From Urechis unicinctus (Eukaryota > Annelida > Polychaeta > Xenopneusta > Urechidae): 64,000 nucleotides of DNA. Position 1 is the stretch's first letter. Each line of letters starts with the position of its first letter. The DNA is taken from positions 60,725,652-60,789,651 of the forward strand of contig CM067343.1 of assembly GCA_034190875.2 (NCBI GenBank), read 5' to 3'. Below the pieces are notes generated by a model. That model searched no databases, was not told the DNA's origin, and was given only the letters and a program-made list of their open reading frames with translations. The position numbers and the translations under genes are program-made. Shown here one piece after another: positions 55,831 through 64,000 of this stretch.

Positions 55831-56367
55831 AGTGATATTGTACATGTTATTATCGCTATTTGTATGCATATTGTGTGATTTGTATTAGCAGCAGAAAGGA
55901 TCTGCGAAACGAAATTTTTCCTGTTCACATTAATAGCAATGACGTCAACACAGTATATACATGCAATTTTGTTTATTACAAGGTAGCGCCAATCCAATGA
56001 TGGCTGTGTATTATTATTAGGAAAGCGATAATTGCAGAGCCACTTGGAGTGAATCCTATAAGCGTAGCTTTAAACTCTTAGATAATACTCCTTGAATAAA
56101 GGGTCACTTGAGAGTACAAATAGTCAATGCACTGCCTACCCGGCGTTGAGTGGATTGTAGCATACATTGATTGAGTTAGAAGAGCACCTGACTTAAGAAG
56201 TGCCATTAAAATTTCATGATTTTTATTTATTTAAAAAAAAATTGCTGGCGTCAATCTGAAGGGCTATTAGCCATGGTCGAAAACGTTTCATGCAACCATT
56301 ATAACAAGTGTATAAGCATAAGGAAAGCTTAGAATATGTAGTGAAGAAACTTTTTTTTTTGGTAAAC

Positions 56368-56373
56368 TTTATT
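56368..56373 (-). terminator. Polyadenylation signal for otopetrin-like gene A
   Basis: The minus strand reads AATAAA about 75 bases beyond the stop codon at 56450-56448. This is a typical position for 3' end formation. Confidence 0.5.
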
Positions 56374-56447
56374 TTGTCTTGCGATACAGGCCAGTTTTCA
56401 ACATATTTCCGAATTTAAAAAAAAATAGAATGTGGTATTCATGCGCA

Positions 56448-58142
56448 TCACCCAGAGGTTTCATCATGCTGTTTTTTGTGTTTGAGATATGTCCTTAAAC
56501 ATATCAAAGCTGAATTGAAACGAAAGAAGAGAAAACAGGGCACTGTTAGATGCATAAGTAGCGTCCACGGCAGCGGGTCACTGTAATAGTACGACTGGAA
56601 ATTATGAACGTCTTGATTACTTGACCATATGAACATGTCATATAACCACAAGGTCAGGTTCGACAAAGCTAAACAAAGCAGACACTGAAGTAGCCAGGTA
56701 AGGTTCAGCTTTGCGTTGTGGGACCTAACATCTATTTTCACTCGTTGGGCCAGCAGCATGAATCCCGATTGATGCATAAGCTGAAAGATATCTACGAGCG
56801 CATATGGAATTCCAAGTATCGAATTAGCTTCAATTTCCTTCATGTGCCCCGGTTCCGTATTATTGCTCTTAATGCACGAAAAATGATCATCACTCTGTGA
56901 AGTGCCTTTAAGACACCCAACAATAGCATAGAACGTCAGCCAACGGTTCATTAAACCACCAAGCATTGAAATAACAACGAGCATTTCGAATACTGAGAAT
57001 GATTTAGGGTCAGATCGAAAACTAATATCAATGACATGAAATCCTTTGTGTGATGCACAAAGCATTAGTATCCACATGGAAATATTGAGGCATAAAACTG
57101 TATAAGCATCTTGTATCACATTAAAAGTGTCCAAAATGGCACAGGTTAGAAAAATCGAACCACCAATTATTGCTAAACATGGCAAAATCCATGACAAAAT
57201 GCTGTTGATTCTTGGAATTTCTGGGCTTCTTTCCATTATATTGAAAGAGTTCCGAGGAAGGCTTTCTAAAAGAAGGCTTCGTCCTTCTTCTTCTTCTTCT
57301 TCTTCTGGATTTATGGTTTCAAAAAACATGGTTAATACTAACTTAGCTGAAAGAACACAAAACCCTATGTTAACTGGATACCATTTGTGAACAACCATAT
57401 AGTGAAAATGGTAGGCAGACGTATTCCTTGCAAAACACATATAGTCAAAATCCTCCCTGTCATTAGTTCCAGAGCAGGGGAAGATATTTGGAATTTCATA
57501 CAGCGCAACTATAACATGATATAAAGTATATTCAAACCAGATGCATAGCAACGCCAGTAGAATTATTGCTAGTCCATACCTCACCCATCGCGTTTGTCTA
57601 AACACTTTACCTTGAAAACGAAATACAAAGAATAAAAACAAAACTTTGAACAAGATGCAGAGAATGATGAAAAAAATATTGCCTACAGTGACAACAAGCT
57701 GACCACATTGTTGAAACATTGATAAGCATTGACCCTCGGCCACAATCGTGGCAAAATCCATCACCAAAGACACTAAACAAAACACAAATATGCCAACCAC
57801 ACTGATATGTGTCATGCAAATTAGCTTGATGCTTCTTGTGCGAGTATCTCTGCTACCCCAATACATTGGTGCTCGATTGCGGGACCAATCATGAGGGCGA
57901 CAGAAAAACCACGAAAATGCTACACACGCTAAAACCAGGTAAATACTAAGAACAATGACAACATGGCTCTTCTCTACAGCCACTGACTGTTTTATAGTGA
58001 CCCAGTGAGCAAGTGATAAAGTCATCCCCAAAGTTACGAACACACAGAGCATCAGAATAGCGCCGATACAACCGTCCTGGTGTTTAATTTTGCTGTTACG
58101 GGTGCCTTCACCGATGCAAAATGCTCGCCATAGCCAAGACAT
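56448..58142 (-). CDS. Otopetrin-like proton channel, intact single-exon copy A
   Basis: This is a 564-residue multipass membrane protein of the otopetrin type; otopetrins are proton-selective channels in the plasma membrane. The ATG at 58142-58140 is preceded in frame by TGA eleven codons upstream, fixing the start. About twelve hydrophobic segments lie near 26-48, 59-80, 106-134, 147-175, 188-213, 254-275, 315-337, 344-362, 383-411, 442-466, 481-503 and 523-549. The two halves are joined by an acidic linker (residues 278-287, NP followed by seven Glu). C-terminal landmarks fit the otopetrin domain: LALSNLTLWLYD in helix 11 (family NLALW-type motif), and PW..LM..TVPCFLFFRFNSA in helix 12 (family P..IF.RFHS motif, with Asn for His). 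Human otopetrins are of similar length and have 12 helices. Identification rests on these motifs and topology, and sequence similarity is remote. The gene is intronless, unlike vertebrate OTOP genes. Confidence 0.8.
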   Translation of the reverse strand: MSWLWRAFCIGEGTRNSKIKHQDGCIGAILMLCVFVTLGMTLSLAHWVTIKQSVAVEKSHVVIVLSIYLVLACVAFSWFFCRPHDWSRNRAPMYWGSRDTRTRSIKLICMTHISVVGIFVFCLVSLVMDFATIVAEGQCLSMFQQCGQLVVTVGNIFFIILCILFKVLFLFFVFRFQGKVFRQTRWVRYGLAIILLALLCIWFEYTLYHVIVALYEIPNIFPCSGTNDREDFDYMCFARNTSAYHFHYMVVHKWYPVNIGFCVLSAKLVLTMFFETINPEEEEEEEGRSLLLESLPRNSFNIMERSPEIPRINSILSWILPCLAIIGGSIFLTCAILDTFNVIQDAYTVLCLNISMWILMLCASHKGFHVIDISFRSDPKSFSVFEMLVVISMLGGLMNRWLTFYAIVGCLKGTSQSDDHFSCIKSNNTEPGHMKEIEANSILGIPYALVDIFQLMHQSGFMLLAQRVKIDVRSHNAKLNLTWLLQCLLCLALSNLTLWLYDMFIWSSNQDVHNFQSYYYSDPLPWTLLMHLTVPCFLFFRFNSALICLRTYLKHKKQHDETSG

Positions 58143-58990
58143 GGCTATTGTCCAAGAGTCGATCAGGAAGTGTCAGTTGATTCTTCCTGGTAAACTGCTG
58201 CTGAGGGTGTGTGTAAATCTGGAGAGAAAACAGCATCAGTCAATATATTACAACTGGCCTCCCTTGCTATGCCACAATAACATATATCTATGCTGGTGTA
58301 TTTCACAAATCAATCAAGTTGAGCAACAACATCGATTTAAATAATCTAAAAGTGTGCCGATTCAATAGACTTGATCAGTAAGAAACTAACCTGCTCAATT
58401 AATCCAGTACTACATGAATGGATGACGACAGCTTTGGCTATATACTTTATCGAACTGAAAATGTAAGACTGATTTTGATATGATGCAAAAAGTGCTATTT
58501 CTGGACTGGCTTAACTAAGCGAACATAAAAAAAACATGAGACACGAGCAAGAATGTATTTGTGAAGCCCTCAAAAACACCTAAGCGATTGCATCTGATTA
58601 GCCATATTAAGTAAAACCAGATGGGCGAACTTTTATCTTGCGGGTCTTAAAGTGGAACTGAATCACTTTTTAAAATTCGGTCTAATTGATTAAGCTTGAA
58701 TTTATATCCTTAATTTATATATGTGTGTACTTATTCCTTTTTTGAACATGGTTTTAAATCAAGGGATGTTTAGAAATAATGGTTTTTACACCTAGCCGCC
58801 ATGACAACTTTCTTGACGTCACTGATTGATGCAGTCGGAATTATCAGAGCTACATGGCGTGTATTAAGGTTTGGTTGGCATCGTCGTTCTATTCTTAAAC
58901 AAAACCGCTGTGTCTTACACGCCTACTGTTAACGCCGGCTTCGCCAATCAGTTAACAGCCACGGCGGCGACGGTGGTTGATGTTGAAGAG
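58143..58990 (-). promoter_or_regulatory. 5' flank of otopetrin-like gene A, duplicated
   Basis: This sequence upstream of the start codon is conserved almost base for base at 62920-63795. Its distal third (from about 58648, CTTAAAGTGGAACTGAATCA) is present a third time at 59625-59935. It contains TGACGTCA (CRE-like) near 58815. Promoter function is inferred from position and co-duplication. Confidence 0.4.
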
Positions 58991-59224
58991 AAAATTGATC
59001 TGTGGAATGTATTTCTGTCCAACCGATGATTTTATTTGCCCCTGTTCGAATTTGTCCTGTCCGCAATACAAAATCTACACCGACTGTGTCACAAGCATAT
59101 GGACATGCATATCAATAGGTAATTGTTATCATAAATTTATGGTATACCAATCAGAAGATCAACACGGTACGCAAATTACAATGTAAGCAATCACACGTTC
59201 TAGGTGGACACACGTGTAGTTCGA

Positions 59225-59611
59225 AGACATATCTGTAAATGACTTTCACGTTGATGCCTCCAGTCTCAATCGTTCTGTAATCAACTTATCGTTTTGATCA
59301 TAGATGCTCGATAGATGTCCGATGTCAGGTTCTCCAGCAAACGAGCGACTAGATCTATTATCAATACGTGTGTTATTCCTGGTTGTTAGATTCAAGGCGT
59401 TCAATGAAAGTGGCTCAATAAACACTAACCAAAGAAACGGTATTATATTGAAACATAATACATACATAAAGAATGTGTATATGTTATAATCATTTACTTA
59501 CAATTTGGACTAATTCCTTGTATATAGAAGTCTAACCGCTTGCACATTCGTGGTTATTTTAACAACGGCAGTTCTATCCGGCGGTTGCACACCCGGATGG
59601 CGATATATTTT
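59225..59611. other. Spacer between duplicated blocks
   Basis: No supported gene is present; short frames on both strands lack motifs. Confidence 0.4.
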
Positions 59612-59935
59612 GCTCGCTGGTCTTAAAGGGGAACTGAATCACTTTTTCAAATTCGGTCAAATTGGTAAGCTTACATTAATATATATGTGTGTTGATTTTT
59701 ATTTATAAAGATCACTCCTAGCCGCCATGATAATTTTCTTGATGTCACTGATTGATACAGTCGGCATTATCAGAGCTACATGGTGTGTATTGAGGTTTGG
59801 TTGGCATCGTCGTTCTATTCTTAAATAAAACCGGTGTGTCTTACACACCTACTGTTAACGCCGGCTGCGCCAATCAGTGAAGTCACGTTAACAGCCATGG
59901 CGGCGACTGTAGTCGATGTTGAAGAGAAAATTGAA
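59612..59935. repeat. Third, partial copy of the promoter-side repeat
   Basis: GGTCTTAAAGGGGAACTGAATC through GTTGAAGAGAAAATTGAA matches the distal flanks at about 58645-58990 and 63418-63790, with an internal deletion of roughly 70 bases after TATATATGTGTG. It lies between the two otopetrin-like units, so it is either a remnant of a third unit or an independent dispersed repeat. Confidence 0.75.
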
Positions 59936-60043
59936 GTTACAAAAAGACACGAAATTCAAAGAAACGGAAAAAAGAGTCATTTTCGTGCATGCAGAGAGAA
60001 GATTAGAATTGGGCTTGTTAAATTCTTTCGAGAGCGCTTATAA
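59897..60043 (+). other. 48-codon open frame starting in the shared repeat
   Basis: ATGGCGGCGACTGTAG opens a frame MAATVVDVEEKIE followed by a Lys/Arg-rich tail ending FFRERL. In the two sister copies the same position is ACG, not ATG, and the frame continues differently after KID. It may be the 5' exon of a gene or the start of a mobile-element ORF on the opposite strand from the otopetrin-like genes. There is no known domain and it may not be expressed. Confidence 0.25.
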
Positions 60044-61209
60044 CACCAACTCCTTGCCTCATCTCAATCAGAGGAGAATTACCACCGGTGGTTGAAGGCA
60101 CTACGGTTGATCTCTGTGGATGGTAATACAGTATACAACTTTTGGCTTAAGTCGAACTAAGTGACAATGTGAAGCATATGATTGTTTCTTGAGAGCGTCG
60201 CATGCAACATCCATTTCACGTTGCTTAGACTCCTCATCAGCCGCCATGACATCACACAAATGATTAAACAGCAAAAAGCGCCACACGACGACGACTACCC
60301 ATGCTCTCTATCCATGTCAGAATGTAATGTGAAGAAGATGGTCAATAACATCTTGATTGTGTGTGTGATTATATATCTATGCTCCATGGACGCTATCAAA
60401 GCGCACTGAGATTAACATTAATCCCTATAATTACCTGATTAACATTACAAGACAGAAACCCAAAAATGAACGACTGCGAAACGCAATTTTTCCTGCTCTC
60501 ATTTATCGCAATGACGTCAACCCAGTATATACATGCAATTTTGTTTATTACAAGGTAGCGCCAATCTAACGATGAATATGTATTATTATTAGGAAAACGA
60601 TCATCACAGAGCTACTTGGAGTGCATCCTCTTAGCTAAGGTATAAACTCTTTGATAATGCTCCTTGAGTAAAGGGCCACTTGAGAGTACAATTATTCAAT
60701 GTACTGCTTATCCGACGGTGAGTGGATTTTAGCATAAATTGATTGAGTTAATTTTTAATACTTTAAAATATATATTTATGTGACTGTGTTTATATGCATA
60801 CTTTTTCAGCTTCAACTTTTAATTGAATTAACCGAAACAGAAAACATCTCATTTAATTTGTTCTTTATGTACAACATTCAGAGAAATATGGATACATTTT
60901 AAGTTACATTACGGTTCAATAATTCAGGTCCGATTGTTCTTATTACTTAATATTCTAATCTGCCGAGTCTTGTAATTTACCATCCTATTTCATACAGCAT
61001 TTTCAAATCACTTACAACAGCACAAATAAATTCCATACGTTGTCACACGTTCTATCAATATTCGATACATTCTAACTACAACATATATATGAGGTTAGTA
61101 TCCACCAAGTCAGTGAATTGTCATATTCATTGTAACAAAAATGACTGGAAGTTATTGGTGATGCTTATAAATGTACTTAAATAGCATTTTCATAAAGTAG
61201 GGTTTATAA

Positions 61210-62919
61210 TTACAAACCCGAATTTTCGTTGTAGGGGTTGGGGTTATCATCATTCCAGTTTTTGTGTTTGAGATATGTCCTTAAACATATCAAAGCTGAA
61301 TTGAAACGAAAGAAGAGAAAACAGGGCACTGTTAGATGCATAAGCAGCGTCCACGGCAGTGGGTCATTGTAATAGTACGACTGGAAAATATGAATGTCTT
61401 GATTACTTGACCATATGAACATGTCATATAACCAAAAGGTCAGATTCGACAAAGCTAAACAAAGCAGACACCAAAGTAGCCAGCGAAGGTTCAGCTTTGC
61501 ATTGTGGGACCTAAGATCTATTTTCACTCGTTGGGCCAGCAGCATGAACCCCGATTGATGCATAAGCTGAAAGACATCCACGAGCGCATATGGAATTCCA
61601 AGTATCGAATTAGCTTCAATTTCCTTCATGTGCCCCGGTTCCGTGTTATTGCTCTGAATGCACGAAAAATCATCATCATTATGTGAAGTGCCTTTAAGAC
61701 ACCCAAAAACAGCATATAACGTCAGCCAACGGTTCATTAAACCACCAAGCAATGAAATAACAACTAGCATTTCGAATACGGAGAATGATTTAGGCTCAGA
61801 TCGAAAACTAATATCAATGACATGGAATCCTTTGTGTGATGCACAAAGCATTAGTATCCACATGGATATATTGAGGCATAAAACTGTATAAGCATCTTGT
61901 ATCACATTTAACGTGTCCAAAAGGGCACAGGTTAGACAAATCGAACCGCCAATTATTGCTAAACATGGCAAAATCAATGAAAGAATGCTGTTGATATTCG
62001 GAATTTCTGGGCTTCTTTCGATCAAATTGAAAGAGTTCCGAGGAAGGCTTTCTAAAAGAAGGCTTCGTCCTTCTTCTTCTTCTGCTGGATTTATGGTTTC
62101 AAAAAACACATGTTAATACTAACTTAGCTGAAAGAACGCAAAACCCTATGTTAACTGGATACCATCTGTGAATAACCATATAGTGAAAATGGTAGGCAGA
62201 TGTATTCCTTTCAAAACACATATAGTCAAAATCCGTGTAATTTTGCCAGAGCAGGGGAAAATATTTGGAATTTCATACAGCGCAACTATAACATGATATA
62301 AAGTATATTCAAACCAGATGCATAGCAACGCCAGTAGAATTATTGCCAGTCCATACCTCACCCATCGCGTTTGTCTAAACACTTTACCTTGAAAACGAAA
62401 TACAAAGAGTAAGAACAAAACTTTGAACAAGATGCAGAGAATGGTGAAATATATATTACCCGCAGTGACAGCAAGCTGACCACATTGTTGAAACATTTAT
62501 AAGCATTGACCCTCGGCCACAATCGTGGCAAAATCCATTACCAAAGACACAAAACAAAACACAAATATGCCAACCACACTGATATGTGTCATGCAAATTA
62601 GCTTGATGCTTCTTGTGCGAGTATCTCTGCTACCCCAATACATTGGTGCTCGATTGCGGGACCAGTTATGAGGGCGACAGAAGAACCCAAAAAATGCTAC
62701 ACACGCTAAAACCAGGTAAATACTAAGAACAATGACAACATGGCTCTTCTCTACAGCCACTGACTGTTTTATAGTGACCCAGTGAGCAAGTGATAATGTC
62801 ATCCCCAAAGTTACGAACACACAGAGCATCAGAATAGCGCCGATACAGCCGTCCTGGTGTTTAATTTTGCTGTTACGGGTGCCTTCACCGATGCAAAATG
62901 CTCGCCATAGCCAAGACAT
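61210..62919 (-). pseudogene. Otopetrin-like copy B, disabled
   Basis: This is a close tandem copy of the gene at 56448-58142. Residues 1-140 are almost identical. The codon for Ser141 (TCA in copy A) is then TAA (62499-62497). In-frame sequence continues to about 62246, where four bases are missing relative to copy A after the CSG codons, shifting the frame. A one-base insertion near 62110 restores it for the final 299 residues, which are otherwise close to copy A and keep helices 7-12. The acidic linker is shorter (Ala plus four Glu against seven Glu). The C-terminal tail after LKHK differs (ending NENSGL). With a nonsense codon and a shifted stretch containing a stop, no full channel can be made. 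Alternatives are a sequencing error or an allele, but three independent lesions favour a young pseudogene. Confidence 0.85.
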
Positions 62920-63795
62920 GGCTATTGTCCAAAGGTCGATCAGGATGTGTCAGCTGTTTCTTCCTGGTAAACTGTCACTGAGTGTGTGTGTGTAAATCTG
63001 GAGAGAAAACAACATCAGTCAATATATCACAACTGGCTTCCCTTGCTATTCCGCAATAACACATATCTATGCTGGTGTATTTCACAAATCAATCAAGTTG
63101 AGCAACAACATCGATTTAAATAATCTAAAAGTGTGCCGATTCAATAGACTTGATCAGTAAGAAACTAACCTGCTCAATTAATCCAGTACTACATGAATGG
63201 ATGACGACAGCTTTGGCTCTAGACTTAATCGAACTGAAAATGTAAGACTGATTTTGTTATGATGCAAAAAGTGCTATTTCCGGACTGGCTTAACTAAGCG
63301 AACATAAAAAAAAATGAGATGAGACACGAGCAAGAATGTATTTGTGAAGCCCTCAAAAACACCTAAGCGATTGCATCTGATTAGCCATATTAAGTAAAAC
63401 CAGATGGGCGAACTTTTATCTTGCGGGTCTTAAAGTGGAACTGAATCACTTTTTAAAATTCGGTCTAATTGATTAAGCTTGAATTTATATCCTTAATTTA
63501 TATATGTGTGTACTTATTCCTTTTTTGAACATGGTTTTAAATCAAGGGATGTTTAGAAATAATGGTTTTTACACCTAGCCGCCATGACAACTTTCTTGAC
63601 GTCACTGATTGGTGCAGTCGGCATTATCAGAGCTACATGGCGTGTATTAAGGTTTGGTTGGCATCGTCGTTCTATTCTTAAACAAAACCGCTGTGTCTTA
63701 CACGCCTACTGTTAACGCCGGCTTCGCCAATCAGTGAAGTCACGTTAACAGCCACGGCGGCGACGGTGGTTGATGTTGAAGAGAAAATTGATATG
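62920..63795 (-). promoter_or_regulatory. 5' flank of disabled copy B
   Basis: This is the counterpart of 58143-58990, nearly identical, including the in-frame TGA before the start codon and the CRE-like TGACGTCA near 63597. Regulatory potential is therefore likely preserved even though the coding copy is broken. Confidence 0.35.
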
Positions 63796-64000
63796 TGGAA
63801 TGTATTTTGTGAGGGAGTCAAAGAAAACAAGTCACGGAGGTTGGGTATATATAAAATACAAACGGTTTATTAACCAAGTATGTGAAGAAGGTATACAGGT
63901 TGATATTGCTAATACAAATACATAATTGGTAGTAATTACATGAGGTAGAAGAGAACAGTGATAGGTGAAAAATATATATAATTTATGCTTTGACAATATT
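63796..64000. other. Right edge, unexplained
   Basis: Homology with unit A stops here, after GTGGAATGTATTT. The sequence turns AT-rich with GGTATATATAAAATAC and a TTTATTAACC stretch, suggesting a new element or gene begins across the window edge. Nothing can be named. Confidence 0.3.

Larger units (their letters stand above)
55896..58990. repeat. Segmental duplication, unit A
   Basis: This 3.1 kb block matches 60466-63795 in the same orientation. Matching begins on the gene's 3' side (CAATGACGTCAACNCAGTAT, AAGGTAGCGCCAATC), covers the whole otopetrin-like ORF, and extends about 850 bases beyond its start codon to GTTGAAGAGAAAATTGA. Non-coding flanks align nearly as well as coding sequence, which points to a recent duplication. 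Confidence 0.9.
60466..63795. repeat. Segmental duplication, unit B
   Basis: This is the sister block of 55896-58990 in direct orientation. It contains the disabled otopetrin-like copy and the same flanks. Between about 60760 and 61210 it carries extra AT-rich sequence on the gene's 3' side that is absent from unit A, and the last residues of its ORF differ. Confidence 0.88.

Noticed and set aside
54920..55831. 216-codon minus-strand frame
   Set aside because: The open frame is produced by an 18 bp tandem repeat; there is no start context, no domain and many non-synonymous differences between units.

Overview
The window is animal nuclear DNA, most likely from a marine invertebrate and plausibly a lophotrochozoan such as a mollusc, annelid or brachiopod. 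The evidence is split genes with GT/AG introns, long AT-rich non-coding stretches, abundant micro- and minisatellites, decayed metazoan retroelements, an FMRFamide-receptor-type GPCR, otopetrin-like proton-channel genes and a stand-alone P2X7 C-terminal-domain gene. The phylum is an inference; nothing in the sequence fixes the species. No rRNA, tRNA or CRISPR feature was recognised.

Layout. At 1-582 (minus) is the 5' part of a P2X7-C-domain gene that runs off the left edge. At 1848-2643 is a decayed tyrosine-recombinase element. From 2.6 to 15.7 kb there is gene-free AT-rich DNA with three large TA microsatellites. At 15.7-16.35 kb is the 3' end of a LINE. From 17571 to 50078 (minus) lies TSR1, a ribosome-biogenesis factor. 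All 20 coding exons could be placed, and together they give a frame-consistent 806-residue protein.

Intron 10 of TSR1 is 20.3 kb long. It holds an intact, intronless GPCR gene on the opposite strand (24172-25362) and four unrelated minisatellites (42, 32, 27 and 47 bp units), the last a 3 kb array of about 64 copies. TSR1 intron 1 carries a clean DNA-transposon insertion (48714-49649) with 15 bp terminal inverted repeats and a 9 bp target duplication, and a pair of unexplained exon-like segments.

Upstream of TSR1 (50.2-53.4 kb) is a graveyard of mobile DNA, including a Ty3/gypsy remnant that has lost its reverse-transcriptase core. From 55.9 to 63.8 kb is a young tandem segmental duplication. 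Unit A holds an intact single-exon otopetrin-like gene (564 residues). Unit B holds a close copy disabled by a nonsense codon and compensating frameshifts. A third partial copy of the promoter side lies between them.

The genes do not form a pathway: TSR1 is housekeeping, the GPCR is neuropeptide signalling, and the otopetrin-like proteins are membrane proton channels. The most notable structural points are the GPCR nested in a housekeeping intron, the minisatellite cluster, the otopetrin birth-and-death pair, and the hairpin-ended transposon with a pre-insertion paralogue elsewhere in the window.
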